Below the pieces are notes generated by a model. That model was not told where the DNA came from. It worked only from the letters and a program-made list of their open reading frames with translations, and did no database searches. Positions 47,201-57,428 of a stretch of 64,000 nucleotides of DNA are shown piece by piece (positions within the stretch are counted from its first letter, which is position 1; each line of letters starts with the position of its first letter). The position numbers were made by a program, and so were the translations under genes. The DNA comes from Leuctra nigra (taxonomy: Eukaryota; Arthropoda; Insecta; Plecoptera; Leuctridae), in NCBI GenBank assembly GCA_934045905.1, contig OW203762.1, positions 43,487,411 through 43,551,410 of the forward strand, written 5' to 3'.

Positions 47201-50200
47201 ATCATATTGCCGATTGGTAAGTGAGGTTGGTCGAGGTCCTCGTTATACTCACTTCGGGTTGGTCCACCCACAGAGCCACTCATACGAGACAAGTTACATT
47301 CAAAAAATATTTTGAGATAAGTATTTTGGAATTTTAGTTAGTTTTTGAGAATGAAACTGAAAGTATTCGATTTTCAGCAAAACCGTTTTTAGTACGGTTT
47401 GCAATAATGAAGTGCGTCATTGCATGGTGCGTAGCAAAGGGGAAGGGATGGGGGATTATCCCCTCCCCCCACTCAAGCAGTCAGGCCTACCCACTCATTG
47501 CATTATTCGTTCAAAAATTATTTAATTCTCAATCACATTCGAATCGTTTTTCTATGGAATTTATGAGAACAATATAATAATCGTAATTTGCTTACTTGAT
47601 CGTATTCACGTACGTAGTCCCTTTATTTTTTATGATAGTGACTTTACTAGGGCCCCATCTATACTCGGAGGTCAATTTCTTCAAATGATCTTGCTTGATC
47701 ACTAACGTCAATAAACCGCCGTTGTCAACACCCACGAAGCAATCAATCAAACAGACTAGACTGCCAGGCCAGTGCCAGTATTTTTTAATTCCATTGGCAT
47801 TTTCTGTGAGGAGGAAAGGAACACAATATTGGCATAATTTATTTTTTATGATTACGCTATCATCATCGTCACCTTCATCGTCAGCGTCATCATCATCATC
47901 TCATCATCACACGAATAGGCTGCAAACAATGTCTGCAACGCTTGAGTTGCCTTTCTGCAACTGTCAAGCTCAAGTACCTATAATAGTGTTAAGACATATT
48001 AAAGTTAGGCAAACAACAAAACAAGTTCTAGTTCGCACTCTGTTTTTAGCAATTGATATCAGCTTGTTGAGGTAAAAAAGTAATAGAACAACTAAGTAGG
48101 TACTACCTACTTGTCTTACGGTTGCGAATAATTGTAATGTGATAAGTCGCCATTCGGTCCTGACGCAAGACTTCAAAGTATGTCATTCTCGTATCTTAAT
48201 ATACCATTTTTGGTCGGCTGGTTATTCTGGAAATGATTTCCAATGTCAGTGATCCATTAGAATAATTTTTTGTCAAGTACCTATAGTATAAATTAACTAG
48301 GAAAACGCTCTGTGTAACGAGTTGATGAGCGAGCACGGATAAGCGCAACACCTCGAACCAAAATTCTGTCTATCAACAGACTTGTATGAAAATCTCAAAA
48401 AATTCCTAAAATATTTCCCAATAACCATGCAAAGTTGTAAGTTGATCGATCAAACTGTTCCTTGTTAACTTTAAAAAATCACAGGAATAAAAAAAATAAA
48501 AAAATATTCCTGGTTCAAATCCTCGTTCAAAAAATATACCTGGAACCACTCTTGATATAAGTTGTGTACACAATACTAGGAAAACGCTCAGTATAACGCG
48601 TTGATGAGCGAGCACGGGTACATGCAAATTCTCTAACAGAAAATGCGTACACAATTCGCACATAAAACATATACATCCATATTGAATTGAAATATAAGCC
48701 ACACAATCAACATAAGTGTATGCTTTTCATCGAAACTTGAAAATAGCATCCAAGCACCCTATGGTATATATTTTCTGACAGTTATTAAAAATGCCAAAAG
48801 CTTCATACGTTCTTAACTGATTGGGATGAAAATTTGTAAAATAAGAGACAATGTTGGTCTTACTGACCATGCAAAATATGAGTTTGATCAGATTTATCGA
48901 AAACCATTTTCATTTTTCAAACCTATCAGGAGATGTTAAGGTATTTAAACAATGAATGGATTTCAAAAAAATTATGGTCTTCAAACATAAAAGATTGTCT
49001 CTACATGTGAGCAAAATTTCAGCTCGATCGAAGAAAAACTGTGACCTGCATAGCCTCAGATAACAGAAAAAAACAGATGTCCGTGCCAAAAGAGCCAAAA
49101 GGAGTCGCTCGCTTCTCTCGCTCAAAAATTAGGTCACATACTCGTATTTTCAAACGTTGTTAGTATTGCATCAAAGTGCTTAGGTAATACTTCTGCTCAC
49201 CTGTTGTAAAATCATTGGAGCACATTTCTATGTTCAGCGGTGCAAAGTAAATCAATGTTGTAATATAGAATTTGTACATCATAAAGTATGAAAATAATAG
49301 TAAAATAGAATTTTTACATCATAAAGTATGAAAATAAATACTTTGTTTAATGGTCATGAATTATTCATATCATAGCATTCTTCTGCACAAATTACCTAAG
49401 AATAGTTTAATTTGCTATTATTGCACGCATTGGAAATCTGAAAAACAGTGTGGGGCACAGATGTATTTTTTTGGGAGTGGGGGTGGGGGGCACAGTGATC
49501 TCACATTTCATTAGGTGCCTAAAACATGCAATCTGTTGTAATAACATCAGAGTAAGTTTAAATGATTGTGTAATAATAAGTCTATTTGGTAATTAAATAT
49601 GATAATACTTGAAATCAATTATAATTTTTGCAGATAAATATGGTGCACAACCAAGAAAGAATGAGGATAGTTATTAGATACATGCATATTATTTTTTAAA
49701 CAGTTTCCTTTCATTATTCTAATCACAATTAAATAATTCATACTTCAAATTCAAATTGGCCCAATGTATTCCACTCTCCCCTACTCTCCCCTATATGTGA
49801 TATAATGTTTATTTTCTTAATTGCAGTTTAGAAGCTGTATGCAACAAAAGACCCATAGGGCTAGAAATCTACCTAGTTAATAAAATCTTACCCAATATAC
49901 GTTCTATTCGTTCCTAGAGGCGCTGAATGAATGAGTGGTCCTGCAATTAATAAAACTTGTTTTTCAGATGCGGCATGCTCCTCGTGCGACTTGTCTGGCA
50001 CTCCATTCAACTTTGCCTTCTGGCTCGGTTACTTCAACAGCTGTATCAACCCCTTCATCTACGCTTGTTCATCGCGTGAATTGCGTCGCGCTTTCCGCGG
50101 GATTCTGTGCTGGAAGCGTCCGGGGTGGTTGCGGGCGCGTCAGAACAGCGCCCTCGAGCTCAACCACTTCTCCTCCATGCGTCGCGCTCCCAGTCCGGCG

Positions 50201-50227
50201 TCCAGTACGTCCAACCACAAGCCCTAG
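31488..50227 (+). CDS. Alpha1-adrenergic/octopamine-type aminergic GPCR (3 coding exons)
   Basis: Exons 31488-32405, 46970-47216 and 49968-50227 join in frame (phases 0 and 1) to 474 aa. This is a seven-transmembrane plasma-membrane receptor for a biogenic amine. Visible features: N-terminal sequons (NGS, NQT, NCT, NYS), TM1 GN at 88-89, TM2 Asp117, disulphide Cys144 and Cys225, TM3 amine-binding Asp151 in [13 protein letters not shown] at 168-170, TM5 [14 protein letters not shown] with Ser237/Ser241, TM6 CWFPFF (378-383) and TM7 NPFIY (416-420). TM5-TM7 ([21 protein letters not shown]) resemble vertebrate alpha1 receptors more than insect OAMB as I recall it. Gq/calcium coupling is family inference. 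ATG 31488 has A at -3. The frame stays open upstream to 31317, so a longer N-terminus is possible. Intron 1 contains a complete antisense gene. Confidence 0.88.
33400..33520. mobile_element. Small TIR MITE, ~120 bp
   Basis: AGGGTTGGGATTCTATAACT is matched inversely by AGTTGTAGAATCGCAACCCA. No coding capacity. Confidence 0.6.
33521..33600 (+). repeat. tRNA-derived SINE head (possible)
   Basis: TAGGTAGCTCATAGAGC resembles a D-arm/A box. GCCGGCAAGTAAGAGG is like an anticodon arm, and GGGTTCCAACACC resembles a B box (GGTTCRANYCC). The stems are imperfect, so this is not a functional tRNA gene. Confidence 0.4.
34784..34789 (-). terminator. Poly(A) signal for the GMC gene
   Basis: AATAAA on the minus strand lies about 140 bp past the GMC stop codon, the first such hexamer seen downstream. 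Confidence 0.5.
34928..35131 (-). CDS. GMC oxidoreductase exon 3
   Basis: Acceptor GTTGTAG before 35131, then [32 protein letters not shown] and [11 protein letters not shown], ending with a stop at 34928-34930. This is the conserved C-terminal block of the family. Confidence 0.93.
   Translation of the reverse strand, partial: AGTCKMGPDEDPDAVVDPVLAVRGVQGLRVIDTSIIPVLPSAHTNSVAVMIGEKGADLIKYAWAAAL
34928..42287 (-). CDS. GMC-family FAD oxidoreductase (glucose dehydrogenase-like), 3 exons
   Basis: Exons 42287-40767, 37545-37396 and 35131-34928 join in phase 0 to 624 aa, the usual size of insect glucose dehydrogenase [FAD, quinone]-like proteins. It begins with a hydrophobic signal or anchor segment (residues 5-23), so secretion or membrane attachment is likely. 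FAD-binding [20 protein letters not shown] is at about 57-76, LLLEAG at 83-88, GMC signature 1 [14 protein letters not shown] near 143-156 and signature 2 [17 protein letters not shown] near 313-329. The C-terminal substrate domain has [10 protein letters not shown] (His556) and SAHTNS (His600). The 44-residue spacing and identity of the two His resemble the catalytic pair of glucose oxidase. The substrate is unknown. The start is the first ATG (42287); an in-frame GTG five codons earlier is not needed. It lies antisense inside receptor intron 1. Confidence 0.92.
35132..36380. other. GMC intron 2, nothing further recognised
   Basis: Intronic AT-rich sequence of the minus-strand GMC gene. No repeat ends or coding signals were identified. 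Confidence 0.4.
36381..36937 (+). pseudogene. LINE reverse-transcriptase C-terminal relic
   Basis: [33 protein letters not shown], then, in other frames, [10 protein letters not shown] and finally [15 protein letters not shown]...[11 protein letters not shown]. This is the order found at the end of several arthropod non-LTR reverse transcriptases. Frameshifts and internal loss mark it as dead. It lies in GMC intron 2. Confidence 0.75.
37396..37545 (-). CDS. GMC oxidoreductase exon 2 (50 codons)
   Basis: Acceptor TTTCTTCCTAG before 37545, donor CACCAG|GTATTT after 37396. It encodes [17 protein letters not shown], a [13 protein letters not shown] stretch and [10 protein letters not shown] with the first catalytic-type His. 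Both junctions are in phase 0. No ORF caller working on ATGs would show this frame. Confidence 0.9.
37834..37993. mobile_element. TIR MITE, ~160 bp
   Basis: TTCACATTGCACACTTGATC is matched exactly by the inverse GATCAAGTGTGCAATGTGAA. The inner parts (AACATTGTTAAA / TTTAACAGTGTT) also pair imperfectly. It lies in GMC intron 1. Confidence 0.85.
37994..40766. other. GMC intron 1 remainder, nothing recognised
   Basis: AT-rich intronic sequence. The ~100-codon ORFs at 38757-39062 and 39032-39352 have no ATG-supported start, motifs or splice context. Confidence 0.4.
40767..42287 (-). CDS. GMC oxidoreductase exon 1
   Basis: Residues 1-507. The donor on the minus strand is AAGATG|GTAAGAG, phase 0. 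It carries the signal/anchor, the FAD domain and both GMC signatures. Confidence 0.92.
42411..42516 (-). promoter_or_regulatory. Candidate GMC promoter with two CRE palindromes
   Basis: On the minus strand, a TATATTAA box (about 42449-42442) stands 34-36 bp before an initiator-like CAGT (42414-42411), itself ~125 bp upstream of the ATG. Full CRE palindromes TGACGTCA lie at 42421-42428 and 42509-42516, and an octamer ATTTGCAT at 42490-42497. CREB/ATF control is inference from the motif only. Confidence 0.45.
43851..43900 (+). repeat. tRNA-like 3' half (SINE fragment)
   Basis: A 5 bp anticodon stem TTAGA/TCTAA surrounds loop CCGGCAA. A T-arm GTGGG-CTCAAAT-CCCAC follows. The position-33 U is replaced by C, and no D-arm or acceptor 5' half precedes it. 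It shares the CCGGCAA loop with 33541-33560, so both may derive from one SINE family. Confidence 0.4.
44148..44214. repeat. (ATC)n microsatellite
   Basis: A nearly uninterrupted CAT/ATC run. The minus-strand poly-Asp ORF across it is an artefact of the repeat. A shorter, broken tract of the same type is at about 47861-47912. Confidence 0.95.
46124..46947. mobile_element. Long foldback element, ~370 bp arms, ends ATACCGGGTGGCGCA
   Basis: TATACCGGGTGGCGCAAAAA at the left and its inverse at the right (TTTTTGCGCCACCCGGTATA) open imperfect inverted arms covering most of the 824 bp. Paired blocks include GAGGTCACTATATCGAAAC and ACAGCGTCCCGGCCATTGGA with its inverse. The right end is ~22 bp before receptor exon 2. 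Confidence 0.88.
46970..47216 (+). CDS. Receptor coding exon 2 (third loop and TM6)
   Basis: Acceptor TTTGCTTCAG|GG at 46969, donor ATTG|GTAAGTG after 47216, phase 1. It encodes a Gly/Ser/Arg-rich loop 3 and the [23 protein letters not shown]6 segment. A foldback element ends about 22 bp upstream of the acceptor. Confidence 0.9.
47217..49967 (+). other. Receptor intron 2 (2.75 kb)
   Basis: GT-AG, phase 1. It contains a decayed relative of the 25211 hAT MITE (about 47425-47500), an (ATC)-like tract (47861-47912) and two starts of the dispersed repeat at 48298 and 48576. 49131-49960 shows nothing recognisable. Confidence 0.75.
48298..49130 (+). repeat. Dispersed repeat, two copies head to tail
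   Basis: CTAGGAAAACGCTCTGTGTA at 48298 and CTAGGAAAACGCTCAGTATA at 48576 both continue with GATGAGCGAGCACGG. The second runs to TGTCCGTGCCAAAAGAGCCA and CGCTTCTCTCGCTCAAAAA at about 49130, matching the motif order of 13080-13590. Related fragments lie at 33044-33110 and 7676-7740. Confidence 0.65.
49968..50227 (+). CDS. Receptor coding exon 3 (TM7 and C-tail)
   Basis: Acceptor TTGTTTTTCAG at 49967. It completes a split Asp codon, then encodes loop 3 with two Cys, TM7 with NPFIY, helix 8 with a palmitoylation-type Cys (GILCWK) and a short Ser/Pro tail. TAG is at 50225-50227. The last ~104 bp are tandemly duplicated just downstream. Confidence 0.9.
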
Positions 50228-50330
50228 GGTGGTTGCGGGCGCGTCAGAACAGCGCCCTCGAGCTCAACCACTTCTCCATATGCGTCGCGCTCCCAGTCCG
50301 GCGTCCAGTACGTCCAACCACAAGCCCTAG
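50124..50330. repeat. ~104 bp tandem duplication of the receptor C-tail and stop
   Basis: GGTGGTTGCGGGCGCGTCAG through AACCACAAGCCCTAG occurs at about 50125-50227 and again at 50228-50330. The second copy differs only at CTCCAT/ATGCG, one base shorter. The first copy ends the protein, so the second lies in the 3' UTR. Confidence 0.93.
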
Positions 50331-50513
50331 GCCTTTCTTCTTACCACTCTCTTTGATCAATTGTGTGTTACATAATAATTTTGTGACCCATCAGATGGCA
50401 TTTGGCCCCGGAAAAAAAATCGACAACTGGTTGAAATTGTCATAGTATCTCAACCAGCAAATTTGTTACGCGAGAAATGTTGAGACATCCTCTCGAGTCG
50501 TATTAAGAAAACA

Positions 50514-53500
50514 CCCTACAAACACTGGGAGGTCCCTTGGCGCGTCCTAGGCCGTCCCAGATGGGCGTACGGGCCTGCCCAGGGACCTCCCGTCTTATGG
50601 GTGATTAGCATGGAGTGAGACTCCCGGGGCCTGCCACTGGGAATAAGCCCGGGCGGCGCCATGGGCCGTCCCATGACGCCCGCGCGGGAGGTATGGGCCG
50701 TCCCTGGACCCTCCCGGGCGGCCCGCGCGGGAGGCATAGGCCGGCCCTGGCCCCCGCCCGGGCGGCCCGCGCGGGAGCAGCTGCTCGCTCTGTAGCCCCC
50801 TCCCCCTACGCACATTCCATAACGGTCACGTGCTAGCTTGCTAGGTACACTCTCATTCAAAATGCAGTACCTACCTATAAAACGTGCCTCTGATCCAGAC
50901 ACGTGCATATAGGCACTAATTTTGAATGCGAATGTACCTGGAAAAAATACGTTTTATTAAGACATAATTAATTGCAAACGTGAGTGACACGAGAAACGGG
51001 ATTTTTTCACAATTTCGGAGAGTGGGCGTTGCCATACGAAAAAAAAAATCCAGGTATTTCCTTCCAGGGTCAATGTATTAGTTCACAGTTCACGGAATAT
51101 TTCACAACAGTTGTAATTTGTTATGTCAACTAGAAGAACAGTAGGTACTTACTAGGTACCTACTCAAACACATTAGAAATGCATTTAAATGGTCAAATAT
51201 TAATAAAAAAAATAGCCGGTATATTATAAAGTTAATCAGTGGTTATTGGAAGTTATTTTATCTCGCCATGTTTCCCTATTGTTTGAAAGCTGTTCCACTG
51301 ACTTGACACATTACCTAAGGTACCTCCTACTGTTTTTATTTTTAACGCATTTTTATTTGGAGGAAATATTTTGGGATCATTTGAAATCCTCAACTTGACT
51401 GTCACATAATGGGGAAGTCTCGTGAAATTCAGATTTCAGAATAATAGACCATTATTTTATGAAAGTTGATTATGTTGCTGAACACAGATGTGATTTTATT
51501 TTTGCTGTGGGATGAATAGTTTTCAAGGAATGAATTTACAAAGTTTGATTACTTTTAACATGAAAATTTACAGAAAATTGACAGATGATCCACAATGGTA
51601 ACACATTAGTGTAAGTGGATTCTTGTAATACGTCGTTTTTTCCGCCAAAAGTCCCATTATAATTGAATTTCATTTGCATGAATTAATTTTTTACATTTCG
51701 CGGGTGACAAATGTCAGTAATTATTTGCGTTGATATTTAAAAACTTACTGGAACAAAATTTCACGAGACTTAAGTATTACCTAGGTACCTTATTCATAAA
51801 AAAATGAAGAAGGATAAAAAGATCCATAATTTTTGTTTATATATGAATCGGTTGTTGGATTTTGAAATTAGCAATTATTTTTTGATAATCTCTTACAGGA
51901 CGATTGAATCGTTTCAATAATAATTTTTTCACGTATTCCCTACTTACTAACTATATTGTTTTGATAAATTACAAAAAATAAAATGCTACACATAGGAGAT
52001 TCACTGCAATTGAATTTTAGGAATAATAAAGAGCAGGAAAACACACGAAAATTTAAAAAAAACAGTTTCATATAATATATACGTATATTATTGTAAAAGA
52101 TTATACTACTACCACATCACTTAAAATTGCAAATTAAGTAGGTAAGTTATCTGGTAGTAGGTAGGTATAGCTTCATTTGCATGACAATTAAGTAACAAAC
52201 AAAACTTTAAATAATGCAGCAAAATATGTCGACAATAAACAAACTAAAAATATTTGTACCTAACATCTGCAGTTATCATCATGCGCAAATAATTTTCTAT
52301 GCATTATTAACAGTGCATCTATGATAAAGACCATACTGATTACTTTCATATTGTTATATAAATCTAAAAAGCATAATTTAAATGTCCTTCAACCTTCACA
52401 CGTCACATAGTATCAAAACATTCTGAGGTAGGTACTACCTGGCAGTGAGTCTGGCACGCTGTCTCTTTATCGACAAGACACAATTCGGATTTTACTTCAC
52501 TCACGGATATGTTGGCACAATTTTTCATCTTCAGTTTTTCAAGAAAATGAATGCTATTGAATACGTATTTCTTTCATCTGAAAAAATAAAATTGCAAAGT
52601 ATTTAGGTAATGTACCTTGTACTAATAATGTTCGCAAGATATTTGCAATTATTTATTATTGTAGGTACAGATTCTAACCTAAACAAGATTTATACAAGAT
52701 CTTGAAAAGTTTAGCAAGATCATGCAGCGTATTGTTAGAAGTGTTTTTTATTTTTTGTGTACATTTTTATTCGGTCAGACCAATGAAAGTCCAACATTTA
52801 CAAGATCTTGTTATCATAAGATCTTGCTAATTTTGTCAATATTTAACACTATTATTATGCTATGCTCAAAAGAATTTTCCGATTTAATGGCCAGATACTG
52901 GATTCCATTCATAAATTATTAGCACACGGTCTTGTGGTGTCGAGGACTGACATCCGCAATCTATGTGGATGCAACTTCTTTTGAGCATGAGGCTGCCTAG
53001 CAAATAGTTTCTACCTACTACACAAGAACTATTTATGTAAATAACTGCAATAGCAGATAGCTGCAAATAACAGTCTTTACAAAAAATTTAAAAATTGAAT
53101 TTTTGGCACAGAGTGATCCCTAAAAAAAAGGATAGATTCAATGAAGAATTTGTAAATTGATAGGATAAACTTCTTGGCAATGAATAATACAAAAATCGCT
53201 TTGTGTTGTGTGACCTGCCACAATAATCACTTGAGGTAAAATTAGTACCATTAGGTACACTATTTATTTAAAACCCCAATAAAAATTTGAAACATTCTAT
53301 ATTGCATAAATGTGATTTATAGGTAAGGTTAGAGGAAATACTACACATATAAAATACTAAAATGTGGCTTACCATCAGAGAGTTCTGAATCATTACATCT
53401 GTAGGGTAGGTAACATTTAATCCATTAACTCGATGAAGTCCCAAGTCCTGTGCATCTTCAGAATTCTCGCTAATTTGCCAAGAAGTAAATTTACTTTTTA

Positions 53501-55472
53501 ATTGAAGTAGGTAGGCAATTAAATCGACTCTAGAATAAGAGCAGGGCAAGTTCACGGTGAATCTGTAGAACCTACAAAAAGTAAGGTGAAAGTTAGCAAC
53601 TCAAATTAATTTCCTCTCAGCCATTCCGTGTTACGGGTGTACGGGTGTAAGATGCTATGTTCAGCATCTTATTCATCAAAATAAAAATAGTTAGGATCAT
53701 TGTGCAGCCTTCTAAATTTTTTATGTAATTTACATGGTTCGACACAAAATTTAAATTTAAATGCGGTCCCACAATTTTACTGATAACAAAATAACTATTC
53801 AAACTTAGCACAAAACTGATTACATATTTGGAATCAGCAAGAAAATACCATGAATATAATATAAAAACATGCTGATTTATTTACATTTAATAATTCAGCA
53901 GTCATATGTATTATGTGGCATATGTCTGCATTCTCATGGAATGGCTGCTCTCTTACCACCGGCGCGTTAGAGGAAATTCAAAAGGTGCGGTTTATTTTTT
54001 TGTATGACAACATTCAATCCCAAAAATTTTACTACGTATTTGAATGAAGCGGGACCACCATTCAATGTATGTATCTACTACCTCCGACAAGAATGTAATT
54101 TCCATGCAACATAATTTTTACTTTCGGATCACAATAAAAATGTTTGTTATTGGCCTTGTAAGGTACCTACATAAACAAAAATAATTGCTGTATATCTAAA
54201 ATCCTTGATAAAGTTAAATAATTAAATATAATGAAAATATTTACCACTCTGCTCGGTTCGGTTCTTAATGTTTCGGCTCGGTTTGACGATACAGCTTGGT
54301 TCGCTCGCAGGACGAATACGCGCTTTGTTTCTGGAGTTCAATATCTTAATAGCCTATTTTCTTCCAGAGTAGATTCACCTTTAACAAGTAACATTATTAA
54401 AACTGCAGTAGGTACCTTGGTAGGTATGTGGGATGGTTATTGGTTAATGTAGAGGTGAAAATATTCCCAAAATAGGCGGAGGTACGTACTAGGTAGGTAC
54501 CTACAGGTAGGGTTCCTACTGACTACTACCACTGATATGTATAGACTACCACGCCAAGCAAACTGTTTACCTACTTTATTTATTTTATAAATACCTAAAC
54601 TACCTAGTTACCTAGGTCCTTCCTAGTTGGAAATTTTACTTTGCATAAATTGCTACATTACAAAAATGTACATGTGAGGTTAATGTTTACTGAACATTGG
54701 TCACACTACCTATTGGCTTATTAGTATCCCCAGCATATAAAACTAAAGTAACAACGATTAATGCCTGGATACTTATGTAGTTGTGATGAAGACTCACCTT
54801 CAATGGGTTGTATGGCTCTGTGATGAAAATCCAAGCAAAAGAGGCACAACAAAACTGTAATTATTTCACGATTTGTGTCACATTAAATGGTATGAACTAA
54901 GACAAACTATTCAGCAGTGAACACTGCATTCACGGACACAGATAATAATTGAAATCACATTCAAAATCACTCAAAAGGACGTAAACTACACACTCATGAC
55001 ACTCAGTAAAATATCAACAAACGTCAAACGCCGCGTTTGAAATGAAGAAGGGAGAACGGAAACAAGTTGATTCACGAAGATGGCCGACTGCCGATTTCAT
55101 AAAAGAAACTTTACTAATAACGTTTAAAATGGTATGAATACTTTGCTTTGGAATTGTAAACATATTTATTCTTAAATCAATATATCCATGTGAAATGTAG
55201 ATGTAATTATTATAGAAATGAAGTTATAAATATGAAAAAAATAAGTCATTAGAGCAGCTCAAATTCAAACAGTCGTAGCGCCCGAGCGGGCCGTCCCTAG
55301 CCATTCCCGGGCGGGACCAAGACGGGACATTCCTAGAAATTTTACAGCCAGATAAAACGGATCGGTTGGGCTCCGTTGGGCAGGCCCAGGGCATGCCCTA
55401 GTAGTTCCCGCCCGGGACGTCCCACTTGGGCGCTAGATGGGCAGAAGCCCGGGCCGCCCAGTGTTTGTAGGG
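50514..55472. mobile_element. DNA transposon with GC-rich ends, complete copy 2 (4.96 kb)
   Basis: The left end CCCTACAAACACTGGG and right end CCCAGTGTTTGTAGGG are exact 16 bp inverted repeats. Next to each lie 200-300 bp of GC-rich sequence full of GGGCGG/CCGGGC palindromes (for example CGCCCGCGCGGG). CA follows on both sides, possibly a 2 bp duplication. The AT-rich interior has no recognised transposase, but two conserved splice-bounded open segments on the minus strand. The first AATAAA on the plus strand (51202-51207) may serve the receptor transcript. 52564-55472 matches 1-3201. Confidence 0.85.
53373..53529 (-). other. Possible exon inside transposon copy 2
   Basis: Counterpart of 1125-1281 with the same frame and splice signals. 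One amino-acid difference is visible (Glu for Lys in ISxNSEDA). A partner segment is at about 54798-54854. Confidence 0.25.
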
Positions 55473-57422
55473 CATGAACAGAATGTGTGATAATGATATT
55501 CGTTTAAAAAAGCTGGTGGGAACACAAATAGTTACATGCAATATTGAAGAAACTAGTCAATGTTTTCGAGCGGTAATTTTCATTACCATAAAACATCGTG
55601 ATAAAATGCTTGTAATTGAATAATTGATTCCGAGATTTATGTATAGAAGGTAGGTAACCAAAGATGTATGTAATTTATGATTTATCTGAATAAAATATAT
55701 TGTACAACATAGGTAGTTAAGGGTGGAAGACCATTTCACTGATTCTTGCGGTGAGAGTTTATAAGCTATAAATTCTGCAGCCTTCATCCGATCATACGTG
55801 TAATTGTAGAGAGCTATTTACATTATACACCATTGCAAAAGAGCAACGCAAGATCGAGAAAACTTGACTTCCGCCCTTCTACCTCTGAGGTACTGATAAC
55901 CCAAAACAATGTATTTTGTCACTCGAATCACAATTATATCTTCATCCCCATAACGAGAATAGTGAAGTAGGTACAGGGGAAATGATCATGATTCTGTGTC
56001 AGTACCTACCTATGGTGATTGGTGTAGCTAGGATTATACGCTATGGAAAATAAGGGGGTTGGGTTGGTGGCTAAGACACAAGAAAATTTTCGTCAAGGGT
56101 CATTCGTTTGGTGCAATGTAGGTAATGATTACCTGACAGACACACTGTGACACTTTTTTGTTCGTACCTAAATTGAAGTCCGGAGTTTCTTCTCTATACA
56201 ATTATTTACTTTTATAGGATTTGTTGTGATTTTTTCATAGCGGTTTCATGCAAATACATCAAATTTATAAAATTGAAAATTTTCTTAGCAAATCAATAGA
56301 ATGTGCGATTTTCTGTATCAAATGTCAATTTTATTCTGAGATTTTTTAAACAGTCATGGTATATGATTCATGAGATAATGCCGACTGATTACATAAAGTT
56401 CATTGAAGTTTCATCAATCCAGTTCAAGTACAATCGAAATGGCGGCAAGTATTAAGTTGAATTTTAAAATTTAAAACATGATTTTTAAAGTTCTTTGTTC
56501 GTTTATAAACTCAATGGAGATTTAGGATCACGATTCACGATCGAGTTCGAGAGTTCTGTTCACACATATTTTCGATTACGATTGAGATTGTGAGATTGAG
56601 AACAGTGTACCTGTAAGATACAAGATGTACGCCCGTATCCAATAAATATTTTTAGTTTTTACGTACACGCACAGGTAAAAAAAATAATGTATACAGCGTA
56701 CCCTCGACTTGATTGAAGAACAATAAGTAGGAAGGTAATGTACAGTGACTCGGCGGCGGCGTCATAGAAAAATCACTAGGAGGCAGAACAGGGGCAAAGC
56801 AAAATGCTGCTGGAGCAAAAATTATAAATCGTAATTTTTAATGTAGGCTGGAGCATTTTGACTTTGGGGGTAACTACCCCCCCCCCCCCCCCCTCCCCTC
56901 AGCTCCTATTGGTCTACCTACCTTCCAGTAACTCCAATATATACTTTCATTAAATCCAATCCGAATCGTGACAGGTTGAGTGCACTGCCAAGATGCAAGA
57001 TTCCCTGGCGACTAAAAGCTTCTTTCATGATGGTCATCAATCACTTGGGACGGCGATAAACCTTACATTCAGTATGTATTCCCAAGTCAAAGTTCGATGT
57101 CACCTTTACGCACATACAGGCGTGGATACCTTGGAGGAGGCTTAGAGATGGTTGGAGTTCAACCAATGAAATTAACAAAAGCCAGAGCACTGTGACAGTT
57201 CGCAGCAAGTTGAATCTTGAACTGGACCTTACTCATGACTTAGGAAATGTCCAGGAGAGAAATGGATCCTAGTGTTCTGATTTGGAAGGTTTAAGATGAA
57301 ATAAGAGTCCGTGTGACGATCAACTGAAATTGTTTAAAAAAGAAAAAAACACTGATGTGACTCAGCTTCAATTCTAATGGTATAAAACAATCAAACAGCA
57401 AATGTATAAACACAATGCATAA
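55473..57422. other. Intergenic, no gene seen
   Basis: At 55838-55910 there is a dispersed repeat piece (CTTCCGCCCTTCTACCTCTG, also near 37075 and, diverged, 13645). A C-run with hAT-like flanking flavour is at 56878-56894. No other support. Confidence 0.4.
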
Positions 57423-57428
57423 TTTATT
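57423..57428 (-). terminator. Candidate poly(A) signal for the NSL1 gene
   Basis: AATAAA on the minus strand about 1.29 kb past the NSL1 stop. The 57429-58714 stretch would then be its 3' UTR; other hexamers nearer the stop are possible. Confidence 0.3.
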
